From Chloroflexia bacterium (GTDB taxonomy: Bacteria; Chloroflexota; Chloroflexia; Thermomicrobiales; UBA6265), in contig JACCXM010000033.1 of the NCBI GenBank assembly GCA_013697005.1, positions 1-42,830 on the forward strand: a stretch of 42,830 bases of DNA, in the 5' to 3' direction. The notes beneath the pieces were generated by a model, which worked only from the letters and a program-made list of their open reading frames with translations, was not told the origin of the DNA and did not search any database. Numbering within the stretch: the stretch's first letter is position 1; each line of letters begins with the position of its first letter. The position numbers were made by a program, and so were the translations under genes. Shown piece after piece: positions 18,686 to 25,523 of the stretch.

Positions 18686-20443
18686 CTACCCTTCATACCG
18701 TTGCTGATGCAGCATTCCTGAATTCGCGGCGCCCGGGGGAACGATCGGCCAGACATTCGCTTCCGGCTCGATGACGAAATCGATCAGCACCGGTCCCCGG
18801 ATCGCACGCGCGCGGTCGATCGCGGGACGAATTTCCGCGTCAGTCCGCACGGTGATCCCGGTGATCCCGTACGCCTCGGCGAGCTTCTCGAAATCGGGAG
18901 CCCCGATCTTGACTTCAGAATAGTTCTTGGCGTGGAACAAATCCTGCCACTGGCGCACCATGCCGAGATACCCGTTATTTATGACCGCGATATTGATATC
19001 GAGATTTTCCTGCACCGCCGTGGCCAGCTCGTTGCAGGACATCTGAAACCCGCCGTCACCAATGATCGCCCACACTTCGCGATCCGGCCGTCCAATCTTT
19101 GCGCCGATCGCCGACGGCAGCCCGAATCCCATGGTCCCCAAGCCGCCGGAAGTAATCCAGCGGTCGGGATGGTCGAACCCATAGTGCTGGGCGGCCCACA
19201 TCTGGTGCTGACCGACATCTGTGGTCACAACCGCTTCGCCATCCGTCGCTTCGGCAATCGCCTTGATGATCGTGTAGGGCTCAGGCCATGCGGGCCGTTC
19301 TTCCAACGCCTCGTCCAGCGCACGGTCCCGCCGCGAATCGATCCACGCCAGCCAGTCGTCCCGGTGCTCCTGCTCGACCTCAGGGATCAAAAGCCTGAGC
19401 ACTTCAGCTGCATCTCCAACCACCGGGACGTCGGTGTGGACGTTCTTGCCGATCTCCGCGGGATCGACGTCGACGTGCACGACGAAGGCGTTTGGAGCGA
19501 ATCCACTCACCTGGCCGGTTGCGCGGTCGTCAAACCGGGCGCCAATGTTGAGCAGCAGATCGCATTCATCAAGCGCGTCGTTGACATGTTTGTGCCCATG
19601 CATCCCCATCAGACCGAGCCCCAGCGGATGAGACTCCGGAAATGATCCTAGACCCAGCAGCGTATGCGCGACTGGAATGCCGGTCTTCTCCACGAACTGC
19701 CGAAATAAATCGGTCGCGCCGCTGAGCATGATCCCATGACCTGCCATGACCAGCGGCCTTCGGGCAGTGGCGATCGCATTCGCCGCGAGTCTCACCTGCC
19801 TGATATTCGGCACTGACGTCGGCTGATAGCCACGCCGGTGAACGGTCTGTGCAGGAGTATATGGATGCTTCTGCAAGAACAACGTCTTTGGGATATCGAT
19901 GAGCACCGGCCCCGGACGGCCGGTTGTCGCAATATGAAAAGCCTCCCTGATGGTTGGCGCCAGGTCCTCGATGCGGTTGACAAGATAGTTGTGCTTCGTG
20001 ACGGGCAGCGTAATCCCGGTGATGTCGACTTCCTGGAACGCATCACGTCCTATCAGCGGCTGAATGACCTGTCCGGTAATAGCGATAATCGGGATCGAGT
20101 CGAGCATCGCATCGGCAAGACCAGTAACCAGATTCGTGGCGCCCGGACCCGACGTGACGAGACACACTCCCGGTTTCCCAGTTGCTCGTGCATAGCCCTC
20201 CGCGGCCAAGGCCGCCCACTGCTCGAATCGCACCAGAACATGGTGGAAGCCCGCTTTTGGCAAGGCGTCGTACAGGGGAATAACGGCGCCCCCTGGGTAT
20301 CCGAATACCGTCTCGACGCCCTCATCCTCCAGCGCCCGGCAGACGATTTCCGAACCGGTCAACAATGACCGTTCCTCAGATCGCCCACTTCCCGGCGGCT
20401 GTGCTGACGGGTGCTCCTCCAGCGCCGTACTCCTCGTCGCCAT
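18686..20443 (-). CDS. ilvB: Acetolactate synthase large subunit IlvB
   Basis: ThDP-dependent condensation of pyruvate with pyruvate or 2-oxobutyrate, the first common step of branched-chain amino-acid synthesis. The 585-residue length is normal. TPP and FAD domains are intact: EDEGVETVFGYPGGAVIPLY, SGPGATNLVTGLADAMLDS, GRDAFQEVDITGITLPVTKHN, the TPP motif GDGGFQMSCNELATA...NNGYLGMVRQWQ. The catalytic glutamate is present in VRFEQWAALAAEGYARATGK, but the usual RHEQGA reads RFEQWA here, with His to Phe and Gly to Trp. This is directly encoded and not a reading error in my translation. The start at ATG 20443 is supported by AAGGAG 7 nt upstream. It is the first structural gene of the operon, preceded by the attenuator. 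Confidence 0.97.
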   Translation of the reverse strand: MATRSTALEEHPSAQPPGSGRSEERSLLTGSEIVCRALEDEGVETVFGYPGGAVIPLYDALPKAGFHHVLVRFEQWAALAAEGYARATGKPGVCLVTSGPGATNLVTGLADAMLDSIPIIAITGQVIQPLIGRDAFQEVDITGITLPVTKHNYLVNRIEDLAPTIREAFHIATTGRPGPVLIDIPKTLFLQKHPYTPAQTVHRRGYQPTSVPNIRQVRLAANAIATARRPLVMAGHGIMLSGATDLFRQFVEKTGIPVAHTLLGLGSFPESHPLGLGLMGMHGHKHVNDALDECDLLLNIGARFDDRATGQVSGFAPNAFVVHVDVDPAEIGKNVHTDVPVVGDAAEVLRLLIPEVEQEHRDDWLAWIDSRRDRALDEALEERPAWPEPYTIIKAIAEATDGEAVVTTDVGQHQMWAAQHYGFDHPDRWITSGGLGTMGFGLPSAIGAKIGRPDREVWAIIGDGGFQMSCNELATAVQENLDINIAVINNGYLGMVRQWQDLFHAKNYSEVKIGAPDFEKLAEAYGITGITVRTDAEIRPAIDRARAIRGPVLIDFVIEPEANVWPIVPPGAANSGMLHQQRYEG

Positions 20444-20514
20444 CCGCTTCTCCTTCCCTGGCTCCCGGTGCCATCGTCCGGGATCCTGTGTCACATTCCT
20501 ATCTGCAACAAACA

Positions 20515-20544
20515 CGAAAATGGCCTCCCGGTTTCGGAGGCCAT
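20515..20544 (-). terminator. Attenuator terminator in ilv-leu leader
   Basis: Minus strand: 9-bp stem ATGGCCTCC (20544-20536) / GGAGGCCAT (20528-20520) with a 7-nt loop, followed by TTTTCGTG. It lies about 75 nt before the ilvB start, between the leader ORF and the first structural gene, where an intrinsic terminator would be pointless unless conditional. Confidence 0.8.
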
Positions 20545-20587
20545 CCTGGGAATCGACTTTCGTTGTCTTGCGGCAATCGCCGAACGC

Positions 20588-20625
20588 ATGGCCCCCTTAA
20601 CGCATGCGGCTCCCTACCGGGAGCC
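20588..20625 (-). promoter_or_regulatory. Alternative pairing segments of the ilv-leu attenuator
   Basis: Minus strand, in transcript order. Segment 1, GGCTCCC (20625-20619), overlaps the late control codons. Segment 1', GGGAGCC (20614-20608), pairs with segment 1 to form a 7-bp hairpin with loop GGTA. Segment 2, GGGGGCCAT (20596-20588), starts immediately after the leader stop codon. Segment 2 can pair with segment 1 (7 positions with one G-U), or with the 5' arm of the terminator, ATGGCCTCC (9 positions with one G-U). A ribosome stalled at the Leu/Val codons would cover segment 1 and leave segment 2 free to disrupt the terminator. A ribosome at the stop codon would cover segment 2 and let the terminator form. 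The pairings are read from the sequence; the mechanism is inferred. Confidence 0.75.
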
Positions 20626-20683
20626 CCGTAAGTACGAGGCTGGTAATCTGCGAGCGTGCGCTTCGGCCCAAGCGTTGTGTCAT
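20597..20683 (-). CDS. Branched-chain leader peptide of the ilv-leu operon
   Basis: A 28-residue ORF, ATG at 20683 to TAA at 20597, too short for routine gene calling. The product begins MTQRLGRSARSQ and continues ITSLVLTGLPVGSRMR. Between codons 13 and 23 six codons are for regulated amino acids: ATT (13), CTC (16), GTA (17), CTT (18), CTC (21) and GTA (23). That density, its position about 40 nt after a strong promoter, and the overlapping alternative hairpins identify it as a probable attenuation control peptide, like IlvL/LeuL of enterobacteria or the ilvB leaders of actinobacteria in concept. It has no detectable homology by eye. The ribosome-binding site is weak (GTAGGG just before the ATG). 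It would act in cis by ribosome stalling when charged Ile-, Leu- or Val-tRNA is scarce. Confidence 0.8.
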   Translation of the reverse strand: MTQRLGRSARSQITSLVLTGLPVGSRMR

Positions 20684-20730
20684 AGCCCTACGTTACCAAT
20701 TAATGCTGATCGTGCCCAAGTTCTGGACGA

Positions 20731-20760
20731 ATCGTATTGCGCACACCGCCCGCTTGTCAA
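20731..20760 (-). promoter_or_regulatory. Promoter of the ilv-leu operon
   Basis: Minus strand: perfect -35 TTGACA (20760-20755), an 18-nt spacer and -10 TACGAT (20736-20731). Transcription would start near 20724, giving about 40 nt before the leader ATG and about 280 nt of leader before ilvB. Confidence 0.82.
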
Positions 20761-20796
20761 ATAGGCGCCAGCGCCGGTGCGGGAATGGCGGTTCCA

Positions 20797-21333
20797 CTAT
20801 ACCTCTTCGACATCATCTGTAGGCTCTAAGTCATGCCGATAATGTCCGTTTTGCTGCGGGCAGACATGTGGCTCCGGCCCCATTGGTTCCCCACACATCG
20901 TGCATCGTGGGCGACCCGCGGCAACGACAGCGGCAGCCTCGATACTGAGTTCCCGCGCTTGCGCACGCGTCATGCGACACGCGAACGCGGCGTCCGCCTC
21001 TTCCTGACCGTTCAAGTCGTGCGCCACGACGACGATTCGGTCCTCGTCGTCGTCGTAACCGAGTTCCATGCGTCCCACGCGAAACTGTTTCCGTGTTTCG
21101 CGGTCAAATTCCGCGATACTGGATGCCCCACTGAGTGGGGATTCCGCGTCTGGCAGCCGCTCGAGCATCTGCTCGAGCGCCAGCCCCAGTGCTTGGAGCT
21201 GCTGTTTTTCCATCCAGACAGCGAACGTCTGGCCATTTACGATCGACAGGAGCCGGAACCTGCGGTCACCTGGTTCGCCAAGTGCTTCGATCTGCATTCG
21301 CTCCGCGTCGAGATCTCCACCCATGCGTACCAA
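20797..21333 (-). CDS. DUF3090 family protein with C-terminal zinc-ribbon-like motif
   Basis: A 178-residue protein matching DUF3090, a family common in actinobacteria and Chloroflexota with no established biochemical role. The N-terminal domain begins about residue 18 (GEPGDRRFRLLSIVNGQTFAVWMEK) and contains a central acidic strand. The C-terminal short metal-binding module CTMCGEPMGPEPHVCPQQNG has a CxxC and a following HxC arrangement. It lies upstream of the ilv-leu promoter on the same strand with no terminator seen in the gap. An extended -10 element, TGCTATGAT (around 21394-21402 on the minus strand), may be its promoter. In actinobacteria DUF3090 genes often sit near histidine-phosphatase or SCO1664-like genes; that neighbour is absent here. 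Confidence 0.85.
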   Translation of the reverse strand: MVRMGGDLDAERMQIEALGEPGDRRFRLLSIVNGQTFAVWMEKQQLQALGLALEQMLERLPDAESPLSGASSIAEFDRETRKQFRVGRMELGYDDDEDRIVVVAHDLNGQEEADAAFACRMTRAQARELSIEAAAVVAAGRPRCTMCGEPMGPEPHVCPQQNGHYRHDLEPTDDVEEV

Positions 21334-21524
21334 CCACCTGCTGACGGCAAAAAAGTATCTCTTGTGCCAGTTACTTGAGCTCGAGAATCATAGCATGGGC
21401 CATCGCGGCTCGAGTCGTCGTTTTGCGAGCCGCGTTCCGGCATTCTTTACTTGATTAGTCGAACGCGCGCTCCCTCCATATACTCGGTACTAGCATCAGT
21501 GCCGCTCCCTCCCGCGGCGGATTG

Positions 21525-22697
21525 ATGCTCGGGCAACCGGCTCTGCTTCGGGACGCGTCCAACGGGAAAGCAACGGTGCATCGACTCGGCCGAGGTTGGA
21601 AAGGGTTCGATTTTTATATTCTGGTGACGACGATTGTCCTCCTGGGCTTCGGCGCCTTGACAATTTATAGCGCTGATGGGGGTGGACCTTTGACTCCAAC
21701 GAACCTTGGAGTCCGGCAAGCACTGTACGGCGCACTCGGCATCGTCGTGATGCTCCTCGTGGCGAGTATCGACTATCGCATCCTGGGGTCGCTTTCCTGG
21801 GCTCTCTACGGGGCCTCGCTGTTGGCGCTCACCCTCGTCCTCATACCTGGAATTGGCACGGAGATTGCCGGATCCCGTCGCTGGTTCGATTTCGGATTTT
21901 CCACGGTACAGCCGTCGGAATTTGCGAAAGTTGCCACACTTTTGGCTCTTTCGGCGTTCGTCGCCTCGCGCGGCCCCGCAATGCGCGAATTCGGCAATTT
22001 CATTGTCTCGATCCTCATTGTTCTGGCGCCGTTGCTGCTGGTCTTTCGTCAACCGGACCTCGGCACCAGCCTGGTCTATGCCATTATCTGGGTTTCTGTT
22101 ATGACGATTACGCAGACTCGCAGACGCTATTGGTTGGCTATCCTCACAATTGCCCCGGTCGCGGTGCTGGCGACCTGGGAGTTTTTTCTCGCTGATTATC
22201 AGAAACGGCGCTGGTCGGTGTTCCTTAATCCGGAAGCAGATGCTCGCGGCGATGGCTTCAACCTCATTCAGGCTCGCATCAGTATCGGCTCAGGTGGATT
22301 GACTGGGTTCGGTATTGAAGGAGGTACGCAGAGCCAGCTTGGACTGCTCAAAGTTCGCGAATCGGATTTCATATTTGCCCACGCCAGCGGCATGTTCGGC
22401 TTTATGGGCATGGTTGCCCTCATGCTCATGTTCGCGATTCTTCTCTGGCGTTGCTTGGATGTATCCGCATCGGCGCGCGACGAACTGGGTCAAGCGCTTG
22501 CAATCGGCATCGCTGGGATGGTGTTCTTTCAGGCCTTCGTCAACATCGGAATGAATATCGGTCTGATGCCGGTCACAGGTGTTACACTGCCGTTCGTCAG
22601 CGCCGGGCTGTCATCACTTTGGACGTTTCTCATTGCCGAGGGAATCTTGCAAAGCATCTTGATCCGGCAGCGCAAGCTCGCGTTCCAACCCGTCTGA
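21525..22697 (+). CDS. rodA: Peptidoglycan polymerase of the RodA/FtsW (SEDS) family
   Basis: A multi-spanning (about ten helices) SEDS glycosyltransferase that polymerises lipid II, acting in the membrane with a class B PBP. The 390-residue protein starts with a cytoplasmic lead, then TM segments from FYILVTTIVLLGFGALTIYSADG onward. Family landmarks: the RRWFDFGFSTVQPSEFAKV extracellular loop, FRQPDLGTSLVYAI, KVRESDFIFAHASGMFGF, and the C-terminal MNIGLMPVTGVTLPFVSAGLSSLW. The last differs from the usual PFVSYGGSS: the YGG is AGL. The start at ATG 21525 has GGCGG upstream. The RodA-like rather than FtsW-like call rests on overall resemblance and is not firm. No mreBCD or PBP genes adjoin it. 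The 3' end overlaps rsmI by 84 nt on the opposite strand. Confidence 0.85.
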   Translation: MLGQPALLRDASNGKATVHRLGRGWKGFDFYILVTTIVLLGFGALTIYSADGGGPLTPTNLGVRQALYGALGIVVMLLVASIDYRILGSLSWALYGASLLALTLVLIPGIGTEIAGSRRWFDFGFSTVQPSEFAKVATLLALSAFVASRGPAMREFGNFIVSILIVLAPLLLVFRQPDLGTSLVYAIIWVSVMTITQTRRRYWLAILTIAPVAVLATWEFFLADYQKRRWSVFLNPEADARGDGFNLIQARISIGSGGLTGFGIEGGTQSQLGLLKVRESDFIFAHASGMFGFMGMVALMLMFAILLWRCLDVSASARDELGQALAIGIAGMVFFQAFVNIGMNIGLMPVTGVTLPFVSAGLSSLWTFLIAEGILQSILIRQRKLAFQPV

Positions 22698-23519
22698 TTC
22701 GTTCCCCCGCATTTGTCGGGCCAGGGTGTAGAGATCGGATCGCGGCAATCCTGTCAGCGTCGCGGCTTCCCTCGCCGCCTGGCTCACGCTCATCCCTGCT
22801 CTGGCCAACATCCTCAGAAGTGACGGGACCTCTTCTTGCTTCACCTCGATTTCTGACCCTCCCCCAATAACCAGGACGATCTCACCTTTTGGCGAGTCTT
22901 TTCTGATCCACCCAAGGAGTTCCGCGATTGACCCAAACCGAATTTCTTCGTGGATCTTGGTCAACTCTCGCATCACTGTGGCTGGGCGGTCGCCGAGCAG
23001 ACCATGCAGCTCCTCTAGTAATTTTTCCACCCGCTGCGCCGACTCGAAGATAACGAGCGGGAATCCGGTTGCCGCGCCGCGAACGACAAGTCGCTTCCGC
23101 GGGTTGGCTTCACGCGGGAGAAAACCGAGACTGAGAAATGGCCCGTGAATCAGACCGCACGCGCTGACGGCCGCGGTCAGCGCGGACGGTCCGGGGATGG
23201 GAGATACCATGTGGCCCGCCTTGAGCGCGGCGGCTACCAATTCAGCGCCAGGGTCTGACACCGCGGGCGTCCCAGCATCGGTTATCAGCGCGACGTCCCC
23301 GGTTGCCAATGCAGTCATCAATTGGCCGCGTCGTCCCCGTTGGTTATGCTCGTGGTAGCTCAGCAAGGGTGTGGCAACGCCAAAATGGGCAAGCAAGCGC
23401 CGGCTGTGTCGAGTGTCTTCGGCGGCGATCAACGCCACCTCGTGCAGCGTACGCAGGGCCCTGGGTGAGAGGTCTTCAAGATTGCCTATCGGCGTGCCAA
23501 CGATGTAAAGAGTGCCCAA
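22614..23519 (-). CDS. rsmI: 16S rRNA (cytidine1402-2'-O)-methyltransferase RsmI
   Basis: SAM-dependent 2'-O-methylation of C1402 in the 16S rRNA decoding centre. The 301-residue protein is a tetrapyrrole-methylase-fold enzyme: GTLYIVGTPIGNLEDLSPRAL at the N-terminus, AAEDTRHSRRLLAHFGV, LLSYHEHN, VALITDAGTPAVSDPGAELV (SAM region), PIPGPSALTAAVSACGL and LVIFESAQRVEKLLEEL. A C-terminal extension of about 27 residues is encoded within the antisense 3' end of rodA and is probably unconserved. The N-terminal start MGTLYIVGTP is typical of the family. The gene diverges from dnaX across 126 nt. Confidence 0.96.
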   Translation of the reverse strand: MGTLYIVGTPIGNLEDLSPRALRTLHEVALIAAEDTRHSRRLLAHFGVATPLLSYHEHNQRGRRGQLMTALATGDVALITDAGTPAVSDPGAELVAAALKAGHMVSPIPGPSALTAAVSACGLIHGPFLSLGFLPREANPRKRLVVRGAATGFPLVIFESAQRVEKLLEELHGLLGDRPATVMRELTKIHEEIRFGSIAELLGWIRKDSPKGEIVLVIGGGSEIEVKQEEVPSLLRMLARAGMSVSQAAREAATLTGLPRSDLYTLARQMRGNESDGLERELALPDQDALQDSLGNEKRPK

Positions 23520-23645
23520 TCTTTGCCTTTTTTCCCGTCAACCCAGAGCGATCGATCGCGCGCCTGACACTATCCTATACTCGCGTACGGACACGGTGAT
23601 TCGGCCCATGACTGCAATGACTACGCGCTTTGGAGGGATAACGGT

Positions 23646-25523
23646 ATGACGACCCCGTCGCTTTTTGGCGACACCCCAGATCCAGAGGGATCATTGCCGA
23701 GCGTGGGCCAGACTGACGCACCGCAAAGCGACAGCTCGCCAGTGTACCTGCCGACATCATCACTCTATCGGAAGTATCGCCCCCAGTCATTCAGCGTGCA
23801 GGAGCTCGTCGGCCAGGAGCATGTGGTCCGCACGATTCGCAATGCGATCGCACTCAACCGGGTCGCCCATGCGTACTTGTTCAGTGGTCCTCGCGGTACC
23901 GGGAAGACGACAACGGCGCGGCTGTTAGCCAAAGCGGTCAATTGTCTTCACGATGATCCCGATTATCGGCCATGTAACACATGTGTCAATTGTGCGGCAA
24001 TCAACGCCGGTGCCGCGTCTGATATCGTCGAGATCGATGCCGCCAGCAACCGCGGGATCGATGATATTCGCGATCTGCGGGAACGAGTCCGTTACGCGCC
24101 TTCGCAGCTTTCGTCCAAGGTGTACATCATTGACGAAGCTCATCAAATCACCGGAGCAGCCGCGAACGCCTTTCTCAAGACCTTGGAGGAACCACCGGAT
24201 CATACTCGGTTTATTTTGGCCACGACCGACCCCGAGCTCTTACTCCCCACGATTGTCTCGCGCTGCCAACGATTCGAGTTTCGTCGCGTCGGCGTCAGCG
24301 ACATCGCTCAGCGACTACGTACCGTGGCGGACGTTGAAAAGATCGTTATCGATGATGACGCTCTACGCCTCATCGCGCGACATGCGACGGGAAGTTTGCG
24401 AGACGCACTCGCACACCTGGAGCAGGTAGCCCTGTATTCGGCCAGATTCCAGGGTAATTCCTCACCGGGATCGATCACTGCGTCCGACACCAGGGCGGCG
24501 CTTGGATTGAGTCACGACGAGCGAGTGGATCAACTCCTCGCGGCAATCCAGCAGCGGGACACTGCGTGTGCCCTCCGCGTCGTCCAGGAAGCACTCGATC
24601 AGGGCGAGGATGCCAGACAACTCAATCGCCAACTTTTGAGTTTTGTCCGTCTGCTGATGATCGAGCGTTCCGGCGGCGGATCGGCGTCCTCCGACCGGAT
24701 TCGTGAGATGGCCTCCGCGTTTTCCTTGAATGAGCTCGCGATCCTGGCGCGGCGTTTTGGCGAGATCGATTTCAACATCAAACATGCACCGTATCCGCAA
24801 TTGCCGCTTGAAATTGCGCTTGTCGAGTCCACCGCGAATCCAGAACCCGAGAGTTTCAACGAGTCAATTGACCGCGACGCGCCGATCCCAAGAACCACCA
24901 TTCCGCGTCCGGCCACGTCACTTCGCGAACGCGCGCGAGGAAACTCGTCTATCCGCGAACTTCCACCGGCCCAACGCGCCCAGCTACGTCCGGCTGAGCC
25001 CGCGCCTGTAACACCGCTCCGTCCAGACCCTTCACCCCAGGTTGATTCCGAGCCGCGGCCAGACCCCGCTGAGAACTTCTCCGTTGCTCACATTGCCGAT
25101 CTCTGGCCGAGTGTCAGGGCCGATGTGAAGGCGGTAAATCGCAGAGTGGAGGCACTACTGAGCGAAGTCGATCCCGTCGCCGTTTCGGGCAACCAGATCA
25201 CCTTGGCGGTGCCCTATCCATTTCACCGCGACAAGCTGAACTCCGACGACGTGCGTGAAATACTTTCCTCTGTTCTTTCTCGGATATTGGAAAGAGACGT
25301 TACTCTGCTCTGCATCTTGCGAGGAGAGATGACCCTACTGGCTCCACCGCGTGTTTCCTCGAATGAGTCTGAATCGGCGATTCCCACCGAATCAGCGGCC
25401 GGATCACCGGACGATGAAGAACGAGCAAGAATTCGGTTGCAAGCGGCGATCAACATTTTCGATGCGGAAGAGATCGCTGACTCGCCGTTGGTAGCCCAAT
25501 CCACGTCCAGCGAGACTGTTTAG
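23646..25523 (+). CDS. dnaX: DNA polymerase III subunit gamma/tau DnaX
   Basis: ATPase of the clamp-loader complex that also couples polymerases at the fork. The 625 residues are tau-like in length. After an unusual 38-residue polar lead comes SLYRKYRPQSFSVQELVGQE. Walker A is in FSGPRGTGKTTTARLLAKA (about 80-98). A zinc-binding set follows, with cysteines in NCL, RPCNTC and VNCAAIN. Next come Walker B VYIIDEAHQIT, LKTLEEPPDHT and the SRC motif IVSRCQRFEF. Domain III runs to about 370; the remainder is Pro/Arg-rich linker then a C-terminal helical region. The start has GGAGGG 8 nt upstream. I see no slippery sequence suggesting programmed frameshifting. A TATACT at 23576-23581 may be the -10. 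The usual neighbours ybaB and recR are not adjacent; ybaB is at 32.3 kb. Confidence 0.96.
   Translation: MTTPSLFGDTPDPEGSLPSVGQTDAPQSDSSPVYLPTSSLYRKYRPQSFSVQELVGQEHVVRTIRNAIALNRVAHAYLFSGPRGTGKTTTARLLAKAVNCLHDDPDYRPCNTCVNCAAINAGAASDIVEIDAASNRGIDDIRDLRERVRYAPSQLSSKVYIIDEAHQITGAAANAFLKTLEEPPDHTRFILATTDPELLLPTIVSRCQRFEFRRVGVSDIAQRLRTVADVEKIVIDDDALRLIARHATGSLRDALAHLEQVALYSARFQGNSSPGSITASDTRAALGLSHDERVDQLLAAIQQRDTACALRVVQEALDQGEDARQLNRQLLSFVRLLMIERSGGGSASSDRIREMASAFSLNELAILARRFGEIDFNIKHAPYPQLPLEIALVESTANPEPESFNESIDRDAPIPRTTIPRPATSLRERARGNSSIRELPPAQRAQLRPAEPAPVTPLRPDPSPQVDSEPRPDPAENFSVAHIADLWPSVRADVKAVNRRVEALLSEVDPVAVSGNQITLAVPYPFHRDKLNSDDVREILSSVLSRILERDVTLLCILRGEMTLLAPPRVSSNESESAIPTESAAGSPDDEERARIRLQAAINIFDAEEIADSPLVAQSTSSETV

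Noticed and set aside
20444-20724. T-box riboswitch upstream of ilvB
   Set aside because: I see no T-box consensus (AGGGTGGNACCGCG-like) and no long specifier stem; the leader ORF and hairpins explain the region better.
21447-22052. Minus-strand ORF of 201 codons inside rodA
   Set aside because: Polar, repetitive translation antisense to the hydrophobic RodA coding sequence, a known shadow pattern.
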